Origin: Symbiotaphrina buchneri
Lineage: Eukaryota > Ascomycota > Symbiotaphrinales > Symbiotaphrinaceae
DNA length: 64,000 bases
Direction: 5' to 3'
Assembly: GCA_001599915.1 (NCBI GenBank)
Contig: BCIG01000017.1
Span: forward strand, 124,001 to 188,000
The notes under the pieces are model-generated. The model was not told the origin of the DNA. It saw only the letters and a list, made by a program, of their open reading frames with translations, and made no database searches. A program made the translations under genes and the position numbers. Below, one piece after another: positions 10,314 to 22,487 of this stretch; the stretch's first letter is position 1; every line of letters begins with the position of its first letter.

Positions 10314-12755
10314 ATGATTATGCCACCCCAAGTGACCGGTCAGAAGCGTCCTGCGCCGGGGACCTCGCCAATCATGCAGCCAAGTCAACCACCGCCTGGC
10401 ATGCAGATGCCGCCCACGAACAACGCTCCTCAGATGACGAATGATCAATTCTTGCGGTGGAGCGCGAATCCTGCTTTAACCGGCGTCTCCGCGGCTTATG
10501 CTGACCCTACGGCAACATTCAATCAGAATCCTGCGAATTACGCTCAGAACTTCTTCCCCGGTTTTCCCACGAACACTCCCCTGCCGACCCCGCAGACGCC
10601 GCTGGCTCCATCCACACAAATTGCCCGGAGGCCTGTCAATCAACCACTCGTCACTCGAACCCGCGTAAATGAAGGCCCCACCGATTGGTCCGATTTCTCG
10701 GACATGGAGTTCCAACAACAACAAGAAAAAGCGGAGCAAGACGAAGAGGAGTTGGCACAATTGGAACAGAAAGCTTTGATCGCAAAGAGAGAGGCTCAGG
10801 CGAAGCGGAAGCAGATTCCGCCCTTTGTACAGAAATTGAGCAGGTGATTACCCGTGTGCAATTCCCAGGCGCCAACATTGATGCTGATCTTCGGACTCTA
10901 CAGTTTCCTGGATGAAGAAAAGAATACAAACCTCATTCGGTGGTCTGACTCGGGTGACTCTTTCATCGTGCTTGATGAGGACGAGTTTGCCAAAACATTG
11001 ATACCAGAGTTGTTCAAGCATAACAATTATGCTTCATTTGTACGACAATTGAACATGTATGGTTTCCACAAGAAAGTTGGCTTGTCAGACAACTCTATGA
11101 GAGCCGGTGAGCGGAAGATCAAGAGCCCAAGCGAGTACATGCATCCATATTTCAAAAAGGGACGGCCGTTACTCTTATGGCTCATCAATAAACCTAAGAG
11201 TAGCGCTGGAAAAAAAGGCAAGAAGGAAGACGGTGCTGAGAACGATGAAGAAGATAGGGAAGGCGAAGATGATGTTGGTCTGGACGGGAAACCGGGGTTA
11301 CTTCAAGCTGGCGGCCAAGGTGCTGCGAACCAGTCACTGGTCCCTGCGGGCGGTAGCACATTGTCCAGAGCGGAGCTTTCGAACATCCGAAAAGAGTTGC
11401 AAGCGATACAAAGTCAACAGCGAATAATCTCGACTGCTATCACTCGCCTACGAAAGGAACACAATCAGCTTTTCGAGCAAGCGGTCGCGTTCCAAAATAT
11501 GCACGATCGACATGAGAGCTCTATAAACGCTATCCTGACATTCCTGGCGACAGTATACAATCGCAGCCTCGACGGTCATGGTATCCAGAATTTTGCAAGC
11601 ATGTTTGCCCCTGCTATGCCTTCTGATACCTCGTCGAAGGGTCAAGGTAACGTGGTGGACGTCGGTGACTTCGGACAGCAGGAAGACGAATCACAAATGA
11701 TATACAAGAAACCACAACTTCTTCTTGATGCACCACCGCCGAGCGCTCAGGTTCGACAAACAGGTCGTGCTAGAACTTTGTCTCCATCCGCTGCATCTAC
11801 CCCAGGTTCACAAACATCTCGTTTCGGAAGCACCCAAGCAGAAAACTCTTTCTTTCCTAAAAAGCGGCAACAAAATACGCACCAATCTGGAACGGTTGAG
11901 GAACTTGTGGACCAGCGTCCTTCCACACGAAGATCTGATGACTCTCCACCCGAATTCGGCAACATACCCCAGGCCGCATCACAAGGTTCAGCACAAGCAC
12001 AAAATGCCGAGGACATTATGAGCATGATCAACCAGGCAAATCAATTACCCACGGGTGGCTCGCATCAACTCTCCTTCCCTGCGGCTCTGTCCCACTTCGA
12101 GCATTCTGGCGGCAATGCCCCATTGACACCCAAACAACGCAATGACATGCTCAGGATGATGGCCAGTAACGCCGGCGCCAGTTCAGATGCCAACAACGCT
12201 CTCATCACACCGAATCCTCCTCCCATGCCAGATCTGGAAACGTTTGGTGCGACACGTGAGGAGCTGGATATGTTAGCCAAGCTGCAGGCAGAGCAGGACA
12301 ACAAAGTGCAGAACCTTGCCACTCTGCTGTCACCCCTGAGTCCGAGCGGCTCCGTCCCTGGTCTCACTGATAATTACTTCCCCAACGCCAGCGCCTCTCC
12401 TAGCACAACTGGGGTCGATGCCAATGGGCAGCCCGCCTTGGACTTTGATACCATCTTCAATAGTGGCGACTACTTCAATAACAGTGGTACGGGTGCTGAA
12501 ATGGACTTCGGATCCGGTCTTGGCGGAAATGACACCACCGGCTTGGGAGACTTCGGCTTCGACGGTGCGGGCGCTGCTTTCGACGGTGCAAACGACGGCA
12601 TGTACCCGCCTGGCGCCAGCTCGCTTGATATCAAACCGGGCACGGTCGAGAGTGTGCATAGCAGCACCGTGACCTCGCCCGAGGAGGAACGTCGCAGCGA
12701 AGCGAGTGCCGCGGCGCCCCGTAGCCCGAACAAGCGGCGGAAGCGTGCCGCCTAA
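10314..12755 (+). CDS. hsf1: Heat shock transcription factor HSF1
   Basis: Two exons (10314-10843 and 10904-12755) encode 793 residues. The 60-bp intron interrupts the DNA-binding domain. Across the junction the protein reads PPFVQKLS then SFLDEEKNTNLIRWSD, followed by the recognition-helix region HNNYASFVRQLNMYGFHK, so the winged-helix HSF domain covers about residues 168-275. A heptad region (about 330-410, SRAELSNIRKELQAIQSQQR onward) is the HR-A/B trimerisation coiled coil. The rest is Ser/Gln/Gly-rich activation sequence, ending in a basic SPNKRRKRAA that may act as a nuclear localisation signal. HSF1 binds GAAnnTTC arrays and drives chaperone genes. Start: MIM at 10314; a second ATG two codons on (10320) is equally possible. 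A 170-residue N-terminal extension before the domain is usual in fungi. Confidence 0.93.
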
Positions 12756-13540
12756 AGAGGAGTTGACTTGCGGCTGCCGATTGTGGATTGGTGCTGTCAT
12801 CTTTGAGTCTGGTGAGAACGCGTGCGGCGTTATTTTAGGCGTCGGGTTCCCTTATTTACTTTCGAAACCGTGCTGAGGCGGTAATGGAGTAGTGGACGAG
12901 CTCTAGACATGTCCATCTCGAGACGACGATTTCTGGGTCAGGGGGCGATGTTGATGACTGGTTGGTTGCGAATGTTTCTAGAGTCTGAGATACCAGAGTG
13001 AAGCCCATGTAATTGAATCCACAGCTGCTTCAAGATGATGATGATCTTTCCGTATACGCACAGGCGTGCTGTGATTGATGATGATGATTCTGCTGTGAAC
13101 AAGGATATTCGACATGCTCTATATATAACCAAAAGACATCTCTACTCTAAGCTAGCTCTAAGTCTAGAAGTGTAACTGCATGCGTCTGCCTAATGCTGCA
13201 AAACTCGCTGTCCGAGACCATAATGCAAGGTGATCCAAGGTTCGATGACGCCCGGGACGCACAACCGACATATCACGACACAAGGGGGCGTACTGCAGCC
13301 CCGCGGGGGGAGGTATCCCTCATCGCCGGCGTTTCCGAGGATGACGCGAGGTCATACCGGTGCCTCTCTATCTCAACCGCTTCGACTTTCGTGCTCTTCA
13401 TCCCTCTCCTAACGGCATAACCTCGTCCGCCAGCTCCGTTCTTGACATATCCATGCGCCCTTCTTTTGAAACCTCCCTAGGCCCGCGGCAAAAGCCTCTT
13501 CCCAACTTCTAGCACCTCGCACTCAAGCTCTTCCTCGTCC
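12756..13540. other. Intergenic between convergent hsf1 and a small membrane-protein gene
   Basis: About 785 bp holding the two 3' ends. No gene seen. Confidence 0.5.
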
Positions 13541-13792
13541 TCACAACCACCTCCCCTGCGCCTTCTGCTGATCCTTCAGCTTGAGTTCAGCAATCTGCTC
13601 ACGGATACTGCGGAGCTCCTGGGCGCGCTCGCGCTCGCCTTTGAGCAGGATGTCGAGGTGCTCGCGCTTGAGCTCCTTGAAGGCGTCGTCGAGCTCCTTG
13701 TGCCACGGGTACAGCACGAAGACCTGGAAGGCCAGCGCCGACGAGGCGATGATGAAGTTCGTCGCGGAGAAGGTGCGTGTTATCATTGGCAT
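13541..13792 (-). CDS. Small single-pass membrane protein with C-terminal coiled coil, probably mitochondrial
   Basis: A single exon of 83 residues, starting MPMITRTFSATN. A hydrophobic helix (about residues 12-29, FIIASSALAFQVFVLYPW) is followed by a long amphipathic charged helix (KELDDAFKELKREHLDILL, then RERAQELRSIREQIAELKL) likely to form a coiled coil. A short basic/hydroxylated N-terminus before one membrane span is typical of small inner-mitochondrial-membrane proteins, so I infer that location. I do not recognise a named family with certainty and assign no function. The upstream frame is open for 77 codons but is low complexity and starts poorly, so the internal ATG is preferred. GC-rich coding with strong codon bias supports reality. 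Confidence 0.6.
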   Translation of the reverse strand: MPMITRTFSATNFIIASSALAFQVFVLYPWHKELDDAFKELKREHLDILLKGERERAQELRSIREQIAELKLKDQQKAQGRWL

Positions 13793-15100
13793 CTTGGCGG
13801 TTTTGCTGGTATGTGGTGGGGTTGATTTTGAGGGGAGAGGTGCGTTGGGTGGTGAGTGCGGGATTGGTGGGTGATATAGTCTTGAGCAGGGAGAGCAGTT
13901 GATGGTAGAGCTGGGGTGACGATGCCCCTTTAGATCTGTGTCTTCTTTTGCTTTTTGGTTTTCTCGGTCTGCGACTGAAGCGTATAGACTGGGGTTTCCT
14001 CTTTCAAGCAATTCTATCACCATTCATTAACCCTATCCCTAACCCCAAGGTGCTCAGGGCATACATACCTAGCTCGTCCACAGCAGACTATATCAATCCC
14101 TCTAAGCAGTATCCGTAAAAAAGAAAAGCAATCAATCAATCAATCACTCAATAAATATGTAACACACCCAAACGTCTAGACCACACGCATCACTCCCCTA
14201 AAAGAAAAGGAACGCAAGGAAGGGACCGGGATCACACGACCTCTAAATACCATCCTGCAGCAGCAGGCACTCCGCCTTACCGCCGAGTAGCGTCAGCAAA
14301 CAGAGTCAAAGGCGCGCCTCCCGTCATCTGCGTCCGCGGCCGTTCACTGCACACACGCTGTGACAAAAAGTCACGTTGTGCGGCCTGGACCCTTCGACGA
14401 GGGGACCTTGTCCCGGTTTATCTCCGTCCACCTGGTGCGCGGGAGGGCCGTTCGGCGGCGGGCTTTCCCCGAGAATCCCCGGCGCGCGTATATTTGACCG
14501 GACAGAAAAGCTGGGGGGAATCAGGCTGAAGGTTGTTAGTTTACTGAGTGTTTGTTAGCTGGGACATGGCGTCAGTGTCGATTTTGATTTCCTTCTACTC
14601 TGTGACATTTTCTTTAAAAGTCGAAGCTGGTCAGGCATTCGTTCATGCCGGGATGCAAATGATGCGCGCACCGAGGAAGTTCGCGCAATTGCGGGACAGG
14701 CCAACTCGGGCCAAAGACGGAGCGAGAAAATGTCGTTTCAGCAGGGGACCATGGCACGTGACCGGACTACCCCCTTGTTTTGACAGTTTGTTTCAAGGGT
14801 CATCTTTGGGTTTGCGGGCTGACCATATTAGAGAACAGATTGACGCTATGCTCTGATGCTTTTTCCTTCTTCGCTACTCTACATCTTGAACCCGCTGTCA
14901 CGACAATGTATGCTTAAGGGCAAACATGAAGGAGACAGGAACATCCACCCACCATCTACTACCAGGTCCACCACGGCCCTCCAAGCCCAGCCTTGACCTC
15001 CGATAAGACAATCAACATCCACTTATGTTGCCTCCATACCACGTCTATAGGTTTGAACCCCCTTTCCGGCTCGACGCGTCTGAGCAAAGGCAGAAGCGCT
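13793..15100. other. Intergenic, no gene seen
   Basis: About 1.3 kb. It contains a telomere-like patch near 14028-14046, a short AATC microsatellite near 14128-14150, and GC-rich sequence around 14320-14480. The right end lies just 3' of PHO88. No coding region supported. Confidence 0.5.
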
Positions 15101-15867
15101 CTACTCGTCCTTGACACCACCACGGCCAGCCTTCTCAGCCTGCTCGATGCTCTTCTTGTCGCCCTTTGGGCCATCACCACCCATAGCACCCATGAAGCCC
15201 GCATTGACCTTGAAGGGCCGCTTGAGGTCCCCAATAGCGGGCTGGCCAAACAAATGGATCTTGACGAGGTTGCCCTCGAAGACGCCCTTGAGCGGGATGA
15301 TGCTCTGGATGAGCAGCGGGTTGGTGTACTTGAAGTACAGGTGCATGACGGCCATCATGCCCACACCCATCAGCTGCGACTTGAGCAGCGAGCGCAGCTG
15401 CTGGTGGTCGTAGCTGTGCACCGTCGTCGTGATGAGCTTGGGCTCCTCGCCGCTGCCCATGGGCGCGGGCTCGACGTATTTCAGCGTCGTCATGTCTAAA
15501 ACAGAAATCATATCAGCGGGCTGTAGCCTGAGAAGGGTTTGATCGCCATTGTGGCAAAGGGAGCATACCCTTCTTCTTGTTGATCACCACGTGGAGGTAG
15601 GCGTAGACACCGAAGATGATCAAGTTGGAGAGCACATAGCCGGCGCGGACCGCATTGAGGACATTGGGATCATCGAAGTTGATCTTCTTCGACACCTGCA
15701 TCATCACAAGGATGATGACCAGGTTGGTGCTGTAGGCTCAATGCGTCAGCATGATTCGTGAAATTCGGTCGCTCATTGGAGGGTGTCCGCTGGGCGTGCG
15801 ACTGGCATGAAGGCCACCATGGAGAGGGGGCGCATAGCTGTACTTACATTTGCGGATTCATGGCCAT
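15101..15867 (-). CDS. pho88: PHO88/SND3 ER membrane protein
   Basis: Three exons (15848-15867, 15569-15729, 15101-15495) give 191 residues. The order of conserved pieces matches the Pho88 family along its whole length: MAMNPQITNLVVI at the start, MMQVSKKINFDDPNVLN, a hydrophobic span AGYVLSNLIIFGVYAYL, the K-K-D and LKYVEPAP junction, SQLMGVGMMAVMHLYFKY (second span), and a charged C-terminus. Pho88 was first described in phosphate transport and later as Snd3, a component of the SRP-independent (SND) route that sends tail-proximal membrane proteins to the ER. The 20-nt first exon was identified from the family N-terminus and a clean GTAAGT donor. Usual length for the family is about 190 residues. 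Confidence 0.9.
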
Positions 15868-16797
15868 CTTGAAGGATAGTTCGCTGTGAGACGAGGATCA
15901 GAGAGGAGGCAGGGCGGATATCGTCAGATATGGAGAAGTGTTGAGGTAGGCTGCAACTTGTCTGCGCGGCGAGACGTTGAAGAGAATCAGGCAAAAAGAG
16001 GCCAGCCTTCTTTTGCTTGGCTTGGCGCTAGCCACTTTTGGAAGGTTCTAATCTGCAGGGCCGAGGGCCATTGACCCCTGAACCCCTCAATATTTATTGT
16101 CCGCTGCATTTACTGATTTCACTCATATTCAACTTGACTTCAGCTGGCTACTTCAATCAGTAAAAATGTCCTTTGAGCGACCACAGATTTTCTCTTTAGA
16201 ACACGGCACTCGCTGACGACAGCCCTACTTCATGGAACCTAACTTTCCTTACAGCAGTACAAACTCATTCGGGGAACTGAATGAAGCTGCCCATGTATTT
16301 CCCTGTATTTCCCATCTACCTGGCTAACTAACTTCGCAGTGTCTTTCATTGCGAGGACCCCCAATCGCGCGCGCAAACTCCATAAAGAGCAGAAAGTGTG
16401 AAAACAAGGCGTACCGAGAGGGCAAACGAAACTCATGTGATGTCGTCTCCGTCATGTGAAGGGTATATTGCCGTGACCATGTAAAAGTGCATCAACCTCG
16501 AACGTGGTAATGAAAAACGGGAGGGAACTATCCCGGTGCAATCAAATCATTGTATCATGGAATGGTCCAAGGGGGTCAAAGGGGCAGTTGTGGTCATCAA
16601 CGAGAAGACTGGAACGACCGCTAAGCTTGCCAATATAGAAGAAGAGAGATGTGCACTGAACCATTGGTAGAGGAGCCAAATGACGAAACAAAAGAGGTCC
16701 CTTGCACATATCACCGAGTGGATGCCCTTGCGCCATCAAGTATGCGCCCATAACAAGCTCTTTATCATCTTGCGCCCGGACATCATGCACCAAAGGC
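15868..16797. other. Intergenic: pho88 promoter side and 3' side of the MATH/RING gene
   Basis: 930 bp without a supported coding region. The first few hundred bases are upstream of PHO88. Confidence 0.5.
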
Positions 16798-19700
16798 TCA
16801 GGTCTTGTACACCCTCAGTGGCTGCCTAACCGCCGTCCTGCATACCGGGCAGTTCTCGACTTGTTTCGCACAGTCCCTGCAAGCCAGGAAATGCCCGCAA
16901 GGATCGAATACACACTGCATCTCTTGCTCCCAGCATATCTTACACAGCTGCTCTTCCTCCTCGGCTTGCTCGAAATACATGACTCCGCGTCCATACTTTT
17001 TGCCGCGCTTCCAATTCCCAACATATCGGTTACCGGTTGCTGCATAAGTCATTTCGCCTTCTCCGTCCGGAAGACCACTGTGGAATGTGCCCTTGTATCT
17101 GTCTCCGGATGGATAGGAAAGCATGCCATGCCCGTGTCTGAGGGAAGAACGAAGAGGTCCTTGGTAGATCTCGCCAGTGAGAGCGTGGTGATACGCACCA
17201 GGGCCGTGTGGGATACCGTTGGTGTAATTGGCATGTAAAATATCTTTAGAGAAGTATGACAGTTTGTGGTACCCGTCTGTCATGGGCTTGGTGGACAGAT
17301 TATGAAGATACGCCATGTACGAAGCGGGATCAGGGCTGAGCGCGCGGTCCTTGAGTTCTTCGATTCTGGATTGTGGAGTCAGTACAATTACACCCGTCGG
17401 ATTGGCTCAAAAGAGATACATACTCTTCATCCAGCAGGTTGGGGGCAACAATCAAACACCTTGGATCCTCGCCAAGATCTATGCTATCGCTGTTCAGGAC
17501 TTCTTCGATGGGTGTCGCCGAAGCTTTTGTTTCCAGCCAAAGAGAAAATGAGTCCAGATCATCTGTCTGGATTTGAAAACCAACGATCTGCTTTAATTTT
17601 CTGAGCTGAGATTCCGATTTAGCCTTGAACAGGAAACTTCCCAGACCTGCTAAGGTCTGTTTCCTGGCATCAAACCGCTTCAGAAAGAAGTAAGTGTCGA
17701 AATTCAGGAACTGTACTGGCACCACAGGGTTCGGGATTGAAGGTGGACCACCATCAGACATTTCGATGTCCCCCTCATTTATAGGGCTTTGATCTCGCTC
17801 CTGGCGCACAATTGAGATGTCGTTAGAGGAATTTCGCCGACCAGCTGAAATATCAGGCAATGTGTCACCGTTGGAACCAGGCATTGCACTACTGTCAACA
17901 GCATCCACTATCCAACTGTAAGCGTCATCTCACATTTCCACGTGCGACATGTACATGACGGGGTTGCATACCTCCGGGACGCAACAGGTGCAGCCACAAC
18001 GTATTGCCTCCAGTGTAATATTTATAAGCTTTAGCTGACGGGTTGAATTCAGACAGGCTAGTCGCTAGCAAATGCCTAGGGTCTTGGGCGCTGTTCCCTA
18101 AGGATAATAGAATCGAACCGTTGTCGGTCATGCGCTCGTAGACGTCCGGATGCACTTGTTGCAGTTGTGCCACGACGGCAGACATCTTTGCATTACTAGG
18201 CACGGTGACTTCATAGATATGCTCTTTGTGGTCGATCCAAAAGTCTTCATCAAAGAAGTCGCCGATGCCAGCCCCCTCATGACCTGGAAACAACTCAGAT
18301 GAGCAGACCTTGAACGTTAGAGGTTTGCCGGCATTGTGTTTCTTGAAGGCTACCGTGCGTGAGGCAAGTCGTTCTTCTAGAGGTAGATCGACATCCTTGG
18401 TGAAAGCTTCGAGGACTGGACATAGTGCATCAGCTCGTGACTCGGTTCCCCGGTTGTAAAAGGTAGCATAAACAGAGTTTTCAAGGTTTAAAATCATTGA
18501 CTCCCAAAAGGTCTTCAACGTAACTGGAATATTCCTACCTTGATACTCAGGTGTTTCCCACGGCGCTAGCGCTCCTTTGGTTTGGAGTACTTCCTCCGCG
18601 AGATCATTCCGGACATACAGAACAACGTAGGCAATGGCCTCACTTCCATCGGGAACCTGTCCTGGACGAACGCCCGCATGCTGTTCCAGTGCCTGTCTTG
18701 TCGTTAAGCACGCAACCTTGTTGTTGTTCTTGAAATCATAGAAAGCCAGCCATTTCGACCCTTTACCTCCGGGGCGAAGTACTGGGTAGTAAAGACCAGG
18801 CTGCAGGCCCTGTCTGTGCGCAATGAATCCATAGAGAGTGTATCTATACTGATCCTCCACGGTCTTCCCCGGTTTATTCCGTGACCAGTCTGTTAGGTCC
18901 AGGTCTTCATCAAGCTTGATATAATCGAATGCTTTCTTCCACTTCTTGCCCGAGTCATCCCAGACTTGCCGACGGAGTTCAAGTTGCAGGATCCCCGGAG
19001 GGTCATGAATGTCCACGCCGTCAAACGAAGCAAGGCTTTTCGCCAAGGACTGCTGTATACTTCCTGTGCCTTGCGCATCCAGGGTGAACAGTGGACGATC
19101 TCCTGCACCAATACCAGCTACCAGGCGCTTGCCATCTTCGCCAGTGTACCTTAAAGACCCACTGAGGAATTCATGGAATCCTAGGCTCATATTTTCCCCT
19201 TCCAGCTCACACATAAGCTTGCCTTTTAGAATTTCCCAGAATTCCACCACGTCGTATTGGTTGCTTGAAATGTCGATCCCGTAGGACTGAAGTGCATGAG
19301 AGATCTGGACAGATGATACAGGACCGACACTTTTTTGTTTTTCAAGGCGGTAGAGGACCTCTTGAAGGGCAGCAATCAAGCGTTTTGGCCGATTCATATA
19401 TCCTGATCGATCAAATACAGCATGCACGGATGCGATGATTTGCCGAAAAGGTGCTAGGAGTAACCAGGCCATAACTGCAGTGACAATATATGTCCGGCTG
19501 GATACGTTGTCTTCCAGACCACGGAATCCGGTCTTTGCAAGACTATCCCATTTACTTTCGTCATCCACATGATACCAGAGACAACCAGTAGGATCATTGA
19601 CGGTACGAATATATGCCGTGAAAGCCAAGGTATCATTACTGAGAAGCGCTGCTCGGCTGTATCTTGAACGACGATGAATATCATGGTAGCTCAAGGGCAA

Positions 19701-21147
19701 AAACCTTGTCCAGCCCCAGTCCTTGCTCACCTCAGTGAACTGATGGCTTCCAGTCTGACTATAATGCACACGGGGTTCAGCAGGATTGTACATGACAACT
19801 CCTATCTGGGCCGATACAGTCCAAGTCTTATTTGATGTGTCATTGGAGGTCAGGGATAGACTGTCCTCGGACCTCCAAGTCTGCACGTCCGTTACCCCAG
19901 AGCCGCCGCTGGTGCTCGCGTATCCACCACCGGGATTGAATTTAGTACCATCCGGACAGGGGCGAATAATGTCTTCATCCTTAATATCCGGGCCACAGCA
20001 CTCCACATAAACGCTTAACTTATCAGTGTTGTTTCCTGTTGGATAGAATTTGATTCTCCATCTGAATCCAGCAATGGCCACGGCAGGCGATCTGATGATG
20101 TGCGCGTCTTTATCCTCGGTTTCCCTGGAGGCCTTTATCTTCTTCCGAATATCGGATAACGTCCAGATTATCCGAGCTGTATCTCCAGGCACGAATTCCG
20201 GATCATCAAGATCTTCGAATACCTTTTGTTCGAAATAGGTATCTATGAAAAGACGTCAAGACTTGGGAAATCAAACATCAACCGTACGCAAATCACTCAC
20301 GATCCAGAGCGCTGATTTCATTTCCTAAAGCCTCAATCTCTTTTAGCTCCTCTTCTGTTGGTGTTGAGTTGTCTTCCTCATATTCTTCGTTGTCCATTTC
20401 CTCATCTTCTTCATTGTCCGAATCACTATCATCTTCTTGCGGGTTCTGATGCTCCTCCTGCGGAGGTTGGCCATCGAAATCGACGGGAGGAACAGGAGGA
20501 GGTGACGGCGGTGGCAGCGCTGCGTGGGCAAACAGTTCGTCAACAGCGGGGCTTCTGGCGATTGCTATCAGTGGGTTTCCCTCACTATCGACAGATTCAT
20601 ACAAAATTGTTACTGGTACCGAAGCCACCAGCCTTATCGACGGGTCTCGAGGATGCACAGGGAATTGGAAATTATCGGACTGCAAGGGATCTTGGGACAC
20701 CAGCTCCGCATTTGCGAGCCGTGGTTGCCTGGGAGTGGACTCTGCGTCTGCATCATTGGCAAAACCATTGATCGATGCGTTCTCTTGAGTATGGTCTGGG
20801 GTAGTATCCATGACGTCTTCCTCACTTTGTTCAGGTCGCCCAGAGCCATTTACTTCTCCTTCCAGCCTTGCGGCCGGATCCTCCATGGAAAGATCCATCT
20901 CATTTATATGGTTTTCTCCAAGCTCGATGAGAGGAGTTGGAGCAGGCATGGTCTCAGGAGACGTTGGACTTCCAATGGGACGGCTCGAAGGTCTCCGAGG
21001 AGACTGCGGAGGATGGGAACGAGAGATGGTTGGCGAGGCTGATCTTATATTCGAAGAGCCTGGATAGGTCGGTGGTGTTGGTGTAGGCGCGCGAGGCCCG
21101 AATAATAAAGGTGGAGGTTCAAGAGGTGATGAGGTTGCGACATCCAT
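16798..21147 (-). CDS. MATH + degenerate ubiquitin-specific protease + MORN repeats + RING finger fusion protein
   Basis: Four exons (20301-21147, 17972-20242, 17424-17907, 16798-17365) join in frame to 1389 residues. Residues 1-280 are Pro/Ser-rich, then strongly acidic. A MATH-like region (about 305-500, including FEDLDDPEFV and RFLPLSYHDI) leads into a USP-like fold (about 520-1035). The Cys box should read G-L-x-N-x-G-x-T-C-Y; here it is FRGLEDNVSSRTYIVTAVM with no cysteine, and the His box has GLYY in place of GHY, so protease activity is unlikely. The C-terminus has three or so MORN repeats (GDRYKGTFHSGLPDGEGEMT, NRYVGNWKRGKKYGRG) and a C3HC4 RING (CKIC ... CGHFLACRDC ... CPVC). RING fingers recruit E2 enzymes, so a ubiquitin ligase with a ubiquitin- or substrate-binding pseudo-protease is inferred. 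I recall 'MATH and UCH domain protein' in other moulds. The third acceptor (17908) was chosen because the nearer one gives a stop. The GTG-led frame starts upstream, so the ATG at 21147 was used. Confidence 0.75.
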
Positions 21148-22487
21148 GACTTCGAGCCTCGCTGTTAGCGGAGGTGTCACGCTTGTAGGAACTGTTCAGA
21201 GTGAATATCACAGTGAATAGGACAGAGTGAATGGGCGTCGTGAGCAGATCAAGATAGTGAGAAGCAATGGAGCCCTCCTGTAGTTTGGGAAGACCTCTTG
21301 TATGTACGGTTCTTGTGGAGAAGCGGTGAATTGCACTGAAGCGAGCCTTGCCTGCACCTCGGATGGAGCATACGGAAAGCTCGAGCCGCTGGTCTATGTG
21401 GAGGCGGTAGAAGGAAGCTGTGAGCAGAATACGGTGAGGAGGATGGATGCCGGATATTCAGGATGACACAGCCATTAAATGGAGGTAGGCTGCCACTTCA
21501 TGGTCTGGAAGGGCTGCTCTGGAGAGGAACCAGTAGTGGTGTTCCACAAGGCTGCCACTTCACCTTGACCGCCGCGGATGCAGCTGCAGTTTACTGCCAG
21601 CTGCAGGGTATCTTGAAGTACCTGCCCAAGAGTGCTCGGACCGCTACGGGCAGGGGCTCAAGGCAGTAGAGGTACTGATAGAAAGGCGGAATGTGTGATT
21701 CACAATTATTTGGTGGGCCCGGGCAGCTGCAGTCTTGCTCGACTCCAGGAATGTCTCAGGGTAGCTAAGGTAATGTGCTTGAGAGAGAGAATCGTAAAAT
21801 GTTCATTTGGTACGGTCGGTAGGTACTCCGTAGGCAGACAGCTCATCCAGCCAGCAGCTCCGAGCTTCACATGCATGCTCCGCAACGTGAGAGCGCTAGG
21901 TAAAGCTACTAAGATAACGGTGGTCCACCCCATACGAAGCTGCGGAAGAATTGTACCTTATCGCCTTATCGCTACCCGTCAGCCAGTCCCCACTTAGTGC
22001 TTCCCTTGTTCCGCCCGACAACTCCTCAGCCAATGGATGAGGACGAGGCAACCACTAAGACAGTCACACTGCCTTACGACCCATACGAACCTAAGGCAGG
22101 CACCCACCGGTGGACCAACGTCGCTACCAATGTCCTGCCCAATCACACCCCTCCTTCTCTACTCTTGACTCACTGCCATGTACGAAGAATGAGGCGCAGC
22201 CCTTGCGGCTCTAAGGTCATCCATTGCGAGCATCAAAAGGTAGTTGATCATTGAGGTCAAGGTCAAGGTTGGTTTGGACAATCTTCAAATAGGAAGGCAA
22301 GGCAGCCCTTTCCTTCCCCTGTGGGATTTGTGTACGATCACTACTACAGACATCGACTATTTTACTTCGTGCAAATCAGAACATTGGTATCATCCTCCCA
22401 ACATGCCTTCGTAAACGCCATCAGTAGAACACCTTTGCAAGCACCCGTCCATTTGCGCATGACATTACAATGCATATCGCCTATCGC
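21148..22487. other. Intergenic between two minus-strand genes
   Basis: 1.34 kb holding the promoter side of the MATH/RING gene and the 3' side of the SNT1-like gene. Short frames only, with no recognisable product. Confidence 0.5.

Noticed and set aside
14028-14046. Telomere-like CCCTA/CCCTAA patch
   Set aside because: Only about two imperfect units. Could be a telobox-type promoter site but too short to call an interstitial telomere.
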